A stretch of 64,000 nucleotides of DNA from Betaproteobacteria bacterium (lineage in GTDB: Bacteria; Pseudomonadota; Gammaproteobacteria; Burkholderiales; SG8-41). A program made the position numbers and the translations under genes. This document shows positions 35,436 through 44,634 of this stretch, piece by piece. The notes below the pieces were generated by a model that was given only the letters and a program-made list of their open reading frames with translations, had not been told where the DNA came from and searched no databases. Position 1 is the stretch's first letter. The number at the start of each line of letters is the position of its first letter. The stretch is from contig JAKFYK010000056.1 in assembly GCA_021730905.1 (NCBI GenBank), positions 1 to 64,000 on the forward strand, read 5' to 3'.

Positions 35436-35503
35436 TGGGGAAATGCGCCGGGCATTTGCTCATGCTGGCGCAAACCCGGACATAGCGGCAAAATCGCCGC
35501 TCC

Positions 35504-36859
35504 ATGTCTTCGCCTGAATCCCACGCACCCGACGACACCGGCTGGCGCCATCCGCGTAAGGCGAGCACATTGCCAGAGGTCTATCGCTCGATAGCGGTGC
35601 CGCGCAGCGCCAGCGTCGCGCGCAAGATGTTCGCCTTTGCCGGGCCGGGCTATCTGGTCGCGGTCGGCTACATGGACCCCGGCAACTGGGCGACGGCAAT
35701 TGCCGGTGGTTCGGCGTTCGGCTACACGCTGCTGTCGGTAGTGATGCTCGCCAATCTGATGGCCATCGTGTTGCAGTCGCTGTCGGCGCGGCTGGGCATT
35801 GCCACAGGACGCGATCTGGCGCAAGCCTGCCGCGATCACTATACACGGCCGGTGTCGTTCTGTTTATGGCTGCTGGCGGAGCTCGCGGTGTGCGCCACCG
35901 ATCTGGCGGAGATCATCGGCACTGCCATCGCGCTGAATCTGCTGTTCGGCATTCCACTGGCGTGGGGTGTGGTAATCACCGTTGCCGATGTGCTGCTGAT
36001 CCTGATGTTGCAGGCACGCGGCTTCCGTTACATGGAAGCACTGATTGTGTCGCTGATGCTGGTGATCGGCGGCTGCTTTATCTATCTGGTGATCACGTCA
36101 AATCCGGAATGGGCGAAAGTCGCCGCGGGCTTCGTGCCTTCGCCGGAAATTGTCACCAACCCGGCGATGCTGTTTATCGCCATCGGCATTCTCGGCGCAA
36201 CGGTGATGCCGCACAATCTGTATCTGCACTCGGCGCTGGTGCAGACGCGCGACTTCGACGAATCCGTGCCCGGACGGCGCGAGGCCATCCGCTACGCCAC
36301 CATCGACTCGACGATTGCGCTGTTGCTCGCGCTGCTGATCAACGCGGCGATTCTGATCGTCGCGGCGGCGACGTTTCATGCGCACGGCCACACGCAGGTC
36401 GCCGAGATTCAGGACGCGCACAAGATGCTGGCGCCGCTGCTGGGCGCGGGGGCGGCCAGCATGCTGTTTGCAGTGGCGCTGCTGGCATCGGGCCAGAACT
36501 CGACGATTACCGGCACGCTCGCCGGTCAGATCGTGATGGAGGGTTTTCTCGATATCCGCCTGCCGCCGTGGCTGCGGCGGCTGATCACACGGCTGATCGC
36601 GGTAGTGCCTGCGATGATTGTGACGATACACTACGGCGCATCGGGCACGGCGCAACTGCTGGTGCTGTCGCAGGTAATTCTGAGTCTGCAATTGCCGTTC
36701 GCGGTGATACCGCTGGTGAAATTTACCAGCGACCGCGCCAAGATGGGCGCGCTGGCAAGTCCACCATGGTTGACGCATATCGCGTGGACGATGACAGCGC
36801 TGATCATCGTGCTCAACGTCAAGCTCATCTACGATTCAGCGCGCGCGTTCCTCCTGTAA
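35504..36859 (+). CDS. mntH: Nramp family divalent metal transporter
   Basis: 451-aa inner-membrane proton-coupled Mn2+/Fe2+ importer with about 11 transmembrane helices. The metal-site motifs are DPGNWATAI in TM1 and [15 protein letters not shown] in TM6. The N-terminal 40 residues are hydrophilic. The ATG at 35504 has no clear Shine-Dalgarno. The gene symbol follows the family; Mn versus Fe preference is not determined here. No manganese riboswitch was recognised upstream. Confidence 0.88.
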   Translation: MSSPESHAPDDTGWRHPRKASTLPEVYRSIAVPRSASVARKMFAFAGPGYLVAVGYMDPGNWATAIAGGSAFGYTLLSVVMLANLMAIVLQSLSARLGIATGRDLAQACRDHYTRPVSFCLWLLAELAVCATDLAEIIGTAIALNLLFGIPLAWGVVITVADVLLILMLQARGFRYMEALIVSLMLVIGGCFIYLVITSNPEWAKVAAGFVPSPEIVTNPAMLFIAIGILGATVMPHNLYLHSALVQTRDFDESVPGRREAIRYATIDSTIALLLALLINAAILIVAAATFHAHGHTQVAEIQDAHKMLAPLLGAGAASMLFAVALLASGQNSTITGTLAGQIVMEGFLDIRLPPWLRRLITRLIAVVPAMIVTIHYGASGTAQLLVLSQVILSLQLPFAVIPLVKFTSDRAKMGALASPPWLTHIAWTMTALIIVLNVKLIYDSARAFLL

Positions 36860-36901
36860 AATACGCACGCCCATTCCCATTCGCCGCAAGGAATCCACAT
36901 C

Positions 36902-37807
36902 ATGTATCGCGCCACCACTGCATTGCGCAAGCTCGTCAACGCCGGAAAATTTCTGGAACTGCCCACCGCGTACGATGCACTCACCGGACGGCTGATCGAA
37001 AGCCTCGGCTTCAAGAGCGTTTATGTCGGCGGCTTCGTCACCGGCGGCAGCACTGCGATCAGCGAGCCGCAACTGACCATGACCGAGCAGATCCGTGTCG
37101 CAGCCGATGTCGCCAACGGACTGAAAATCCCCGTGGTGATGGACGCCGGCGCGGGCTGGGGTGAACCGCTGCACACCATGCGCACCATCCGCGAGTGCAT
37201 CCGTGCGGGCATCGCCGGCGTGCATATCGAGGATCAGTTGTTTCCCAAGCGCGCGCACTATCACACCTACGTCGCGCACAACATCCCGATCAACGAGTAC
37301 CGCGACAAGATCAAGCTTGCGTGCGTGCAGCGCGATGAAACCGACAAGGATTTTGTGATCATCGCGCGCTCCGACGCCTGTCGCGAGCAAGGCTATGCCG
37401 AAGCGGTGAAGCGCATGCGCGTGGCCGCAGATGCCGGCGCCGACATGGGGCTGATATTCCCGCGCAACGATAAGGAAACCATCAATGCGCCGAAGCAATG
37501 CAAGCTGCCGATGGTGTATGTGCAAAGCCGCGGCAACCGCGACAAGCGGCCGCTGTATTCGAATTCGCAACTGAAAGACATGGGCTACGCCGGCTGCATC
37601 GACGCGATACTCGCGGTGGGTGTGCAGTTCCACTTCATGCGCAAGGCGCTGCAGGAACTCAAGAAAACCGGCGACTACACCGGCATGACGCAGAATGAAT
37701 GGATCACCGCGCGCCACGATATCGAAACGCTGATCGGCCTTGAGGAGCACTATCGCATCGAGCGCGAAACCGTCGAGAAGGTCTACTACAACAAAAAGCA
37801 GAAATAA
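36902..37807 (+). CDS. Isocitrate lyase/PEP mutase family protein
   Basis: 301-aa TIM-barrel enzyme. Visible are LPTAYDALTGRLIESLGFKSVYVGG, PVVMDAGAGWGEP, GIAGVHIEDQLFPKR (catalytic-loop region) and IIARSDA. It lacks the KKCGH motif of isocitrate lyase; family alternatives are methylisocitrate lyase-like, oxaloacetate decarboxylase-like or carboxyvinyl-phosphonate mutase-like. AAGGA lies before the ATG. The gene ends TAA just before an AT-rich element and a MaoC-type hydratase. Confidence 0.88.
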   Translation: MYRATTALRKLVNAGKFLELPTAYDALTGRLIESLGFKSVYVGGFVTGGSTAISEPQLTMTEQIRVAADVANGLKIPVVMDAGAGWGEPLHTMRTIRECIRAGIAGVHIEDQLFPKRAHYHTYVAHNIPINEYRDKIKLACVQRDETDKDFVIIARSDACREQGYAEAVKRMRVAADAGADMGLIFPRNDKETINAPKQCKLPMVYVQSRGNRDKRPLYSNSQLKDMGYAGCIDAILAVGVQFHFMRKALQELKKTGDYTGMTQNEWITARHDIETLIGLEEHYRIERETVEKVYYNKKQK

Positions 37808-37809
37808 CA

Positions 37810-37822
37810 TAAGTATTTGTTT
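37810..37822 (-). repeat. AAACAAATACTTA element, exact copy
   Basis: Lies in the 29-bp gap between the PEP-mutase-like stop and the MaoC-type start, here antisense to both genes. The gap has no ribosome-binding site for the downstream gene. Confidence 0.8.
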
Positions 37823-37836
37823 TCATAAAAAATTTT

Positions 37837-38685
37837 ATGACAGATGCACTCGAACACTTGCGCCAGTGGGTAGGCCGCAAGGAAACCCATCACGATGTTG
37901 CCACTGCATGGCCAATCGCGGCCATGGCCGCCACGCTCGATCGCCGCGATCCGGCGCCACGCGAGGGCGATGCCATTCCCGAAGGCTGGCACTGGTCGTA
38001 TTTTCTGGAAACCTCGCCGGCCTCCGATCTGGCACACGACGGCCACACCAGGCGCGGCGGATTTTTGCCGCCGGTGACGCTGCCGCGCCGCATGTGGGCA
38101 GGCGGACGGCTGGAGTTCAGGCGTCCAATCACAATCGGCGAGCAACTCTCGCGTGAATCAGAAATTCTCTCGGTTGAATCCAAATCGGGAAAAAGCGGCA
38201 ATCTGGTTTTTGTCACCGTACGGCATACCGTTAGCGCATCGGATGACATCGCCGTGGTCGAGGAACACGACATTGTTTACCGCGATGCCGCCGAACCCGG
38301 CGCACCGGTACCGCCGGGAAAGCCTGCGCCCGCGAACCCCATCTGGAAACACGACGTGATGCCGGACGAAGCGCTGCTGTTTCGTTACTCGGCGCTGATC
38401 TTTAACGCGCATCGCATCCATTACGATATCGACTATTGCCGCAAGGAAGAAGGCTATCCCGGCCTGATTGTGCATGGTCCCCTGCAAACCACGCTGCTGC
38501 TCGACTTGAGCCGGCGCCACTCTACAAAGCCCGTACGCAAACTCGACTATCGCGCGGTCAGCCCGCTTTTCCACAACGAGAAACTTACCGTGGGCGGCAT
38601 CCCTGCGGCGGATGGCGCCGCGGCGCAACTATGGACAGCCGGGCCATCGGGCAACATCGCCATGACGGGCACAGCGAGCTACTAG
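37837..38685 (+). CDS. MaoC/FAS1-type acyl-CoA hydratase
   Basis: 282-aa double hot-dog protein similar to mesaconyl-C4-CoA hydratase (COG3777). The N-terminal half contains LPRRMWAGGRLEFRRPITIGE. The C-terminal half has the hydratase motif FRYSALIFNAHRIHYDIDYCRKEEGYPGLIVHGPL with Asn/His in the catalytic positions. The upstream lyase gene suggests a shared route for a branched dicarboxylic CoA ester. No Shine-Dalgarno is seen; the ATG directly follows the AT-rich element. Confidence 0.87.
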   Translation: MTDALEHLRQWVGRKETHHDVATAWPIAAMAATLDRRDPAPREGDAIPEGWHWSYFLETSPASDLAHDGHTRRGGFLPPVTLPRRMWAGGRLEFRRPITIGEQLSRESEILSVESKSGKSGNLVFVTVRHTVSASDDIAVVEEHDIVYRDAAEPGAPVPPGKPAPANPIWKHDVMPDEALLFRYSALIFNAHRIHYDIDYCRKEEGYPGLIVHGPLQTTLLLDLSRRHSTKPVRKLDYRAVSPLFHNEKLTVGGIPAADGAAAQLWTAGPSGNIAMTGTASY

Positions 38686-38735
38686 GCCTTGCCGCGTGCT
38701 GGCACAAAGTCGCCGCAACCCGCTACAATAGCCGT

Positions 38736-39035
38736 ATGAAACGCCACCTCATCGTGTTTTACGTGGTTGTGGTCGTCCTGCTCATGGCCGGGCGCTTCGC
38801 ATGGCAGCACTGCGTGTGGGAGGTGCTGTCCAGTGTCAGTTCTGCGGCCGTGATCGCATCCACATTGATCATCGGCTGGAAAGTGATCCGCATGAGGCCG
38901 GAGGCGGGCGACGAAGTGACGCTGCGCGGCGACCTGCTTGCGTCCACGCGCATGGCGATTCTGGTACTGTGCGTGGGCATGCTGTTCGCCGGATTCGGCG
39001 ACGTCTTTGGCAAGGCGATATTCGGCTGCCGCTAA
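38736..39035 (+). CDS. Small inner-membrane protein
   Basis: 99 aa with three hydrophobic segments (HLIVFYVVVVVLLMAG, SAAVIASTLIIGWKV, MAILVLCVGMLFAGFGDVFG) and basic residues between. No family recognised. The frame is supported by the coherent membrane topology and by the following hairpin, but the ribosome site is weak. Confidence 0.5.
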   Translation: MKRHLIVFYVVVVVLLMAGRFAWQHCVWEVLSSVSSAAVIASTLIIGWKVIRMRPEAGDEVTLRGDLLASTRMAILVLCVGMLFAGFGDVFGKAIFGCR

Positions 39036-39042
39036 CACAGCC

Positions 39043-39062
39043 CCGGCCGCATCGGCGGCCGG
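39043..39062. terminator. GC-rich hairpin between convergent small genes
   Basis: CCGGCCGC / GCGGCCGG with loop ATCG, inside an outer ACAGC / GCTGT pairing. It separates the small membrane gene from the minus-strand exported protein gene. The T-run is short. Confidence 0.5.
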
Positions 39063-39073
39063 TTCCTGCTGTC

Positions 39074-39391
39074 CTACTTCAGTTTGATCACATTGCCGTA
39101 GCAGTAGTGCCTCGCGCCTGTTTCGCGCGCAAGGCAATGCAGATTTACCACACCGTCGCCGCCGGCACGAGCGGCTTCCTCCAGCAATTCCCGCGTAGCG
39201 GCAGCCGCATCGGCGTGCGATGGCACGTCAAAAGCCGTGCGCCATCGCGCCACCCACAGACGATCGATCACCGTGTAGCGGGAAGGCGCAATCGTGCCTG
39301 CCTGATAGATTTTGACCGGCGCGGTCTCTGCCGCCGGCAGGGTCGTTGACACCGCGATCAAGGCCGGCGCCAGCAGTAACAGCAGTTTCAT
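39074..39391 (-). CDS. Exported hypothetical protein, possibly RcsF/YbjQ-like
   Basis: 105 aa with a signal peptide (LLLLLAPALIAVSTTLPAAE). The mature part IDRLWVARWRTAFDVPSHADAAAATRELLEEAARAGGDGVVNLHCLAR ends HYCYGNVIKLK, resembling the A-x2-GA(D/N)AVVN-x-C pattern of RcsF/YbjQ-type proteins, with two cysteines. The start is supported by GGAGAA eight bases upstream. The assignment is tentative. Confidence 0.6.
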   Translation of the reverse strand: MKLLLLLAPALIAVSTTLPAAETAPVKIYQAGTIAPSRYTVIDRLWVARWRTAFDVPSHADAAAATRELLEEAARAGGDGVVNLHCLARETGARHYCYGNVIKLK

Positions 39392-39482
39392 CGGGCGTTC
39401 TCCATCATACGGGCGAAGCACCATAGCACAACCGGCGCCGCGGGCGCAGGCGTGCTTGGCCCGCGCCTTTGGCCAACAGCCA

Positions 39483-40682
39483 CTACCAGCCGCTGCGTTC
39501 GGGCGTGGCGCTGATCTTGTGGATGCTGAGGTCGGAGCCGTTGAATTCCTCTTCCTCGGTAAGCCGCAAACCCATCATGACTTTGAGCAACCCATAAAGT
39601 ATGACGCCGCCCACCAGCGCCACTGCGATGCCCAAGCCAGTGCCGATCAGTTGCGCGCCCATGCTGACGCCGCCCATGCCGCCCATGCTCTTGGCGCCGA
39701 AAATGCCGCAGGCGATGCCGCCCCACGCACCGCACAAGCCGTGCAACGGCCACACGCCGAGCACGTCATCGATTTTCAGCCGGTTCTGCGTCATGGTGAA
39801 CATGAATACAAATAGCCCGCCCGCCACCGCGCCTGTCGCTAATGAGCCCAACGGATGCATCACGTCCGATCCCGCGCACACCGCCACCAACCCTGCCAGC
39901 GGCCCGTTATGCACAAAGCCGGGATCGTTGCGGCCGGCGACCAGCGCGGCTATGGTACCGCCCGCCATCGCCATCAGCGAATTCAGCGCGACCAGCCCGG
40001 AGATTTTGTCGATGGTTTGCGCAGACATCACGTTAAAACCAAACCAGCCCACCGCCAGTATCCATGCGCCCAGCGCGAGGAATGGAATGCTCGACGGCGC
40101 ATGCGCAACAATACCACCGCCCTTGGGATAACGCCCGGTGCGCGCGCCGAGCAGGATGACCGCGACCAGCGCCAGCCAGCCGCCGACTGCATGCACCACC
40201 ACCGAACCCGCAAAATCATGAAACTTTTCGCCGGTGGCGGCCTTGATCCAGTCCTGCACGCCGTACTTGTCGTTCCACGCCATGCCCTCGAAAAACGGAT
40301 AGATCACCGCCACGATCACGGCGGTCGCGATCAATTGCGTGTTGAATTTCGAGCGCTCGGCGATGCCGCCCGAAATGATGGCCGGGACTGCCGCCGCGAA
40401 CGTCAATAGAAAGAAGAACTTGGTCAGCTCAAAGCCGCTTTTCTCCGCAAGCTTTTCGGCGCCCACGAAGAAATCCACGCCGTAGGCCACTGAATAGCCG
40501 ACAAAAAAGTAGGCCATGGTGGACACTGCAAAATCACACAGAATCTTTACCAGCGCATTCACCTGGTTCTTGCTGCGCACGGTGCCCAGTTCGAGAAACG
40601 CGAATCCCGAATGCATGGCCAGAACCATGATCGCGCCCAGCAATATGAATAGCGTGTCGTTGCTTATTTTTAGAGCTTCCAT
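39483..40682 (-). CDS. amt: Ammonium transporter, Amt family
   Basis: 399-aa inner-membrane ammonium channel with about 11 transmembrane helices. Signatures: HSGFAFLELGTVRSKN, FAGSVVVHAVGGWLALVAVILLGARTGRY (conserved pore His region), LHGLCGAWGGIACGIFG. No glnK precedes it, unlike many amt genes. A possible NtrC half-site and an AAACAAATACTTA element lie upstream. Confidence 0.92.
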   Translation of the reverse strand: MEALKISNDTLFILLGAIMVLAMHSGFAFLELGTVRSKNQVNALVKILCDFAVSTMAYFFVGYSVAYGVDFFVGAEKLAEKSGFELTKFFFLLTFAAAVPAIISGGIAERSKFNTQLIATAVIVAVIYPFFEGMAWNDKYGVQDWIKAATGEKFHDFAGSVVVHAVGGWLALVAVILLGARTGRYPKGGGIVAHAPSSIPFLALGAWILAVGWFGFNVMSAQTIDKISGLVALNSLMAMAGGTIAALVAGRNDPGFVHNGPLAGLVAVCAGSDVMHPLGSLATGAVAGGLFVFMFTMTQNRLKIDDVLGVWPLHGLCGAWGGIACGIFGAKSMGGMGGVSMGAQLIGTGLGIAVALVGGVILYGLLKVMMGLRLTEEEEFNGSDLSIHKISATPERSGW

Positions 40683-40740
40683 TTTCCATGCACTCCCTTT
40701 GAAATGTGACGCACCAAATAAGAATTGATCGATTATTATT

Positions 40741-40753
40741 TAAGTATTTGTTT
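40741..40753 (-). repeat. AAACAAATACTTA element, exact copy
   Basis: Lies about 60 bp upstream of the amt start, in sense orientation for amt. Its A/T tract reads ATATATATAATA, the longest such tract among the copies. Confidence 0.8.
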
Positions 40754-40818
40754 ATTATATATATTTTATAATTTTAGCCGCTCTGTATGCACCACAATGA
40801 GTCAAAATTAGCTGTTAA

Positions 40819-40834
40819 GCATTAGTATAGTGCA
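40819..40834 (-). promoter_or_regulatory. Possible NtrC-type site upstream of amt
   Basis: The minus strand reads TGCACTATACTAATGC, matching the left half of the NtrC consensus (TGCACTA) and weakly the right half. It is 137 bp upstream of amt. Nitrogen control is expected for this gene; no clear -24/-12 promoter was found. Confidence 0.3.
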
Positions 40835-41244
40835 ATCTTATTCGGGTCGTTAACTATGTGTGCAATACTCTTTTCAGGCATAAGAAACCGGCATGCCGCT
40901 GAGTACCCCTGCTCGCTCTGTTGCTTGGCCTCGATCGCAAATTCACAACGCTGCACATGCACAGGTTGCGGCAGACTGTGAGTCGTGGTTTACGGACAAA
41001 ATATGCGGAAGACAGAATGTGCCGTGGCGCGACAGGACAGAAAAGCGCATTGCTCGTTTCGATGCCGCCCTTACGCAGACACCGTGCATGCGTCGAGCGC
41101 CTGGCGCTGTACCGCGACATCAAACCCCATGGCATGCGCAACCGGCACAGCGGTTTTTCCGGACCGATTGACTCCGGATAGTTCATTGAATTCGCTATAC
41201 GTTCCGCGTATAGTCAGCACGCAAAAATAGGCACAATTACAACT

Positions 41245-43050
41245 TTGGCCACACCAAGCACACCCGGTCAGGGCGACCGCCCGCTTACGCTGAATCAGCT
41301 GGTTGCTGATCTGGTCGCAGATAAACTGGCGACCAAGGAGGCGGCAGAGCAACTGCTCGTCAATCGCCGCTCGATCCAGTCCAGCCAGCATCCGCTGATC
41401 ATCATCGCCAACCAGAAGTGGAAAGACCCGCGCGACCCGCGCAAGCTGCTGCATCTCGAAACACTCACGCAGTGGCTGGCAGAGAAATCCGACCTTGATT
41501 ATTTCCACATCGACCCGTTCAAGGTCGATTTCGCGGCGGTGACCAAGGTCATGTCCAACGCCTACGCGGAACGCTACAAGATTCTGCCGGTGGCTGTGAA
41601 TTCCACTGAAGTCACCATTGCCACTGCGGAACCGTTTGTGCGCGAATGGGAAGCGCAGCTCAAACATGTGCTGCGTCTGGACATCAAGCGCGTCATTACC
41701 AATCCGGTCGAAATCCAGTCCTACATTGTTGAATTCTATAACCTGGCGCGCTCGGTCAAGACCGCCTCGGCCAAAGACAAAGGCAACTACAGCGACGTCA
41801 CCAATTTCGAACAGTTGATGCAGTTGGGGCGCAGCGGCAAGCTCGACGCCAACGATCAGCACATCGTGCATATTTGCGACTGGCTGTTTACCTACGCATT
41901 TCAGCAGCGAGCCAGCGATATCCACCTGGAACCGCGCCGGGATGTCAGCAACGTGCGCTTTCGCATCGACGGTGCGCTGCATCAGGTCTATCAAATTCCC
42001 ACGCCGGTGATGGCCGCGATGACCTCGCGCATCAAGATACTCGGCCGCATGGACGTGGTGGAAAAGCGCCGGCCGCAGGACGGACGCCTGAAAACGGTGT
42101 CGCCCGACGGCAGCGAGGTTGAATTGCGGCTGTCAACGATGCCCACGGCGTTCGGCGAAAAATTCGTGATGCGTATTTTCAATCCCGAAACCCTGGTCAA
42201 GGATTATTCCGAGCTGGGTTTCGGCGAAGACGACGAACGCAAGTGGAAGCACATGGTGAGCCAGCCGCACGGCATCGTGCTGGTGACCGGTCCCACCGGA
42301 TCGGGCAAAACCACCACGCTGTATTCGACGCTCAAATCGCTGGCCACAGCCGAAGTCAACGTGTGCTCGGTGGAAGACCCGATCGAGATGGTCGAGCCGG
42401 CGTTTAACCAGATGCAGGTTCAAACCGCGATTGGCCTGAATTTCGCCAGCGGCATACGCACGCTGATGCGGCAAGACCCGGACATCATCATGGTGGGCGA
42501 GATACGCGACCTGGAAACCGCAGAGATGGCGGTGCAGGCCGCACTCACCGGCCACCTGGTGCTGTCCACGCTGCATACCAACGACTCGCCGTCAGCGATC
42601 ACCCGTCTGATCGACCTGGGCGTGCCGGCTTACCTGATTCAATCCACGCTGCTCGGTGTAATGGCACAGCGGCTGATACGCACGATCTGCCCACACTGCA
42701 AGGAAAAAACCGACCTCGACGACGCCACCTGGGAGAACCTCGTCGCGCCGTGGAAAGCGCCCAATCCCAAAGGGACAACCGCGTCGGGTAAAGGCTGTCT
42801 CGAATGCCGCATGACCGGCTACATGGGACGCGTCGGCATATATGAAACGATGGTGCTCACGCCGGACATCAAACGCCATATCGTTGAAAATACCGATCTC
42901 GAAGCGTTCCGCGAGCAGGCCTACAAGGAAGGCTTGAAGCCGCTGCGCATCAACGGCGCGATGAAAGTCGCCGCCGGGCTCACCACGGTGGATGAAATTC
43001 TGAAAACCTCCCCGCCGCCCGGCGGCGACCGGCGCCAGGCAACACGCTGA
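41245..43050 (+). CDS. GspE/PilB family secretion ATPase
   Basis: 601-aa hexameric ATPase of type II secretion / type IV pilus assembly. It has an N-terminal MshEN-like region, an ASDIHLEPRRDVSNVRFRIDG arm, Walker A at Gly349 (GPTGSGKTT), Asp box (VCSVEDPIEMV), Walker B (DPDIIMVGEIRDLETAE), His box (TGHLVLSTLHTND) and a tetracysteine zinc site (CPHC, CLEC). It begins with a TTG at 41245. No other pil/gsp genes are next to it, so its partner system is elsewhere. Confidence 0.9.
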   Translation: MATPSTPGQGDRPLTLNQLVADLVADKLATKEAAEQLLVNRRSIQSSQHPLIIIANQKWKDPRDPRKLLHLETLTQWLAEKSDLDYFHIDPFKVDFAAVTKVMSNAYAERYKILPVAVNSTEVTIATAEPFVREWEAQLKHVLRLDIKRVITNPVEIQSYIVEFYNLARSVKTASAKDKGNYSDVTNFEQLMQLGRSGKLDANDQHIVHICDWLFTYAFQQRASDIHLEPRRDVSNVRFRIDGALHQVYQIPTPVMAAMTSRIKILGRMDVVEKRRPQDGRLKTVSPDGSEVELRLSTMPTAFGEKFVMRIFNPETLVKDYSELGFGEDDERKWKHMVSQPHGIVLVTGPTGSGKTTTLYSTLKSLATAEVNVCSVEDPIEMVEPAFNQMQVQTAIGLNFASGIRTLMRQDPDIIMVGEIRDLETAEMAVQAALTGHLVLSTLHTNDSPSAITRLIDLGVPAYLIQSTLLGVMAQRLIRTICPHCKEKTDLDDATWENLVAPWKAPNPKGTTASGKGCLECRMTGYMGRVGIYETMVLTPDIKRHIVENTDLEAFREQAYKEGLKPLRINGAMKVAAGLTTVDEILKTSPPPGGDRRQATR

Positions 43051-43130
43051 TTCCCAATCAGCATCTTCCGTCAGTCCCATGCAAGGTAACAACCATCACG
43101 CTACAGCCGCACATCACAAAAAATAAATAT

Positions 43131-43143
43131 AAACATATAGTTA
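43131..43143 (+). repeat. AAACATATAGTTA variant element
   Basis: Identical over 13 bases to the variant between infB and rbfA. It lies in the 246-bp gap between the GspE-type gene and the kinase-BON gene, preceded by AAAAAATAAATAT. Confidence 0.6.
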
Positions 43144-43296
43144 CAAAGGGCCTCCTGAAAATATTCAAAACCGTGTCGCTCAGAAGTGCCGGTGCCGCCA
43201 CGCATGAGGCTTGATTCGTTGGCATGCAACGGATATGTTTCTAAAATAATAGTCCACCCTGATTAAGGGTGCTTCATTTAATACAGAGAGGGTCAC

Positions 43297-44127
43297 ATGC
43301 CACTGATCACCATGCCCCGTGAAATGGGGTCGCTCGGGAAAGATGTTGCCGCGGAGGTTGCAAAACGGCTTGGAAAATCGGTGGTACATCATGAAATCGC
43401 CGATCAGCTTGCCAACAAGATGCGGCTGCGCAAAAGCCATGTCATGCGCTTTCTCGAAGGCAAGTCGGGCATGTGGGAAAAAATGGCCACCGATGAAACC
43501 AGCCTGTCGATATTCACTGCCGACGAAATTTTTCGTATCGCCGAAAGCCAGGATGTCGCCGTGATTCGCGGCTGGGGTGCTACGCACCTGCTGAATCAGG
43601 TGTCGCACGTGATGCGCGTACGCGTGTGCGCGCCGTACGAAACGCGCGTAAAACGCATGATGGAACGGCTCAAGACCGACGATCAGGCGTTCGTTGACAA
43701 GGAAATCCGCATGTCGGAAGAAGCGCATACCGCGATCACGCGACGCCACTTCGATCTGAACTGGAAAGATGCCGAGCATTACGACCTCGTGCTTAACACC
43801 GAGCGTGTGTCGGTGGAAGAATGCGCCAGCTCACTGTTGGATCTGCTCAAATCCCCGCATTTCAGGGAAACGGATGAATCGCGGCAGCGGCTGCGCGATC
43901 TGGCGCTGGTCGCCCATGTTCGTGCGGCACTGCGCAATGACGAAAAAACCCAGAAACTCCACGTCAATGTTGAGTCCGCAAACGGCCATGTCACGCTGAG
44001 CGGGGTCACGGAAAGGGGCGAGAATTCCGACAACGCCGCCGAAATCGCCGCCAAAACACCCGGTGTCGGCGGTGTCACCAATAACATCCGATCCAGAGAT
44101 CGCCAGTTCAGCAGGCTGGACAGCTAG
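43297..44127 (+). CDS. Cytidylate-kinase-like domain fused to a BON domain
   Basis: 276 aa. Residues 1-195 form a cytidylate-kinase-like P-loop domain of the Cytidylate_kin2 type (ITMPREMGSLGKDVAAEVAKRLG, VAVIRGWGATHLL, RVRVCAPYETRVKRMMERL). Residues about 205-272 are a BON domain (LALVAHVRAALRNDEKTQKLHVNVESANG; HVTLSGVTERGE; VGGVTNNIRS). BON domains usually occur in exported or membrane-associated proteins; here there is no signal peptide. The nucleotide site departs from classical kinases, so activity is uncertain. Confidence 0.8.
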   Translation: MPLITMPREMGSLGKDVAAEVAKRLGKSVVHHEIADQLANKMRLRKSHVMRFLEGKSGMWEKMATDETSLSIFTADEIFRIAESQDVAVIRGWGATHLLNQVSHVMRVRVCAPYETRVKRMMERLKTDDQAFVDKEIRMSEEAHTAITRRHFDLNWKDAEHYDLVLNTERVSVEECASSLLDLLKSPHFRETDESRQRLRDLALVAHVRAALRNDEKTQKLHVNVESANGHVTLSGVTERGENSDNAAEIAAKTPGVGGVTNNIRSRDRQFSRLDS

Positions 44128-44205
44128 ATTTACGGTGCGGCCATCGGGCTGCTGAAGGCAGCGCGCCCGACAATCCGATCGGCATGTTTTGCGCTTGCGG
44201 CGGCC

Positions 44206-44634
44206 ATGAAAACCACATTGCAGCCGGGCCTGAACCACCGCTTTACGTTCAGCGTGCCTGCGAACAAGACGGTACCGCATCTTTATCCGGAATCGGATGC
44301 TTTCCAGCAAATGCCGCAGGTGCTGGCGACAGGCTATCTGGTCGGTTTGCTCGAGTGGGCCTGTATCGAAGCCATCCAGCCGCACCTCGACTGGCCGCGT
44401 GAACAATCGTTGGGCACGATGGTCAACTTCACCCATCTCGCCGCGACCCCGCCTGGCATGACCATTACCGTTGACGTGCGGCTCGACACGGTCGAAGGCC
44501 GCAAACTGGCATTTTCAGTGTCGGCGCACGATGGTGTGGACAAAATTTCAGAAGGCACGCACGAACGCGTGGTGATCGACGCGGAACGATTCAACGCCAG
44601 ACTCGCGGAAAAAACACGTCGCGCGGGAATCTAG
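44206..44634 (+). CDS. Hot-dog thioesterase, fluoroacetyl-CoA thioesterase-like
   Basis: 142-aa single hot-dog protein. The arrangement VLATGYLVGLLEWACIEAIQPHL followed by SLGTMVNFTHLAATPPGMTITVDVRL matches the FlK-type thioesterases, with the conserved Glu and His in place. The substrate is probably an ordinary acyl-CoA. The stop codon TAG is the first triplet of a 273-bp MITE, so the C-terminal end may have been altered by that insertion. Confidence 0.8.
   Translation: MKTTLQPGLNHRFTFSVPANKTVPHLYPESDAFQQMPQVLATGYLVGLLEWACIEAIQPHLDWPREQSLGTMVNFTHLAATPPGMTITVDVRLDTVEGRKLAFSVSAHDGVDKISEGTHERVVIDAERFNARLAEKTRRAGI

Larger units (their letters stand above)
40683..41244. other. 562-bp non-coding gap
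   Basis: Between divergent amt and the GspE-type ATPase gene. It contains an exact AT-rich element (40741-40753), an unusually AT-rich stretch (40735-40795) and a possible NtrC site (40819-40834). The part from 40850 to 41200 has open frames in several phases, but none shows protein-like composition or a ribosome site. Confidence 0.6.

Noticed and set aside
35436-35503. Possible manganese riboswitch before mntH
   Set aside because: Only 68 bases between the cupin remnant and mntH, without the characteristic two conserved loops.
35866-37164. 432-codon frame overlapping mntH in the same direction
   Set aside because: Runs across the mntH stop and into the next gene in a different phase; strongly Arg/Asp-biased.
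40854-41230. Several overlapping short open frames on both strands in the amt upstream gap
   Set aside because: None has a ribosome site or domain; overlap in different frames is typical of non-coding GC-rich DNA.
41071-41994. 307-codon frame antisense to the GspE-type gene
   Set aside because: Covers the clearly coding ATPase gene; no domain recognised.
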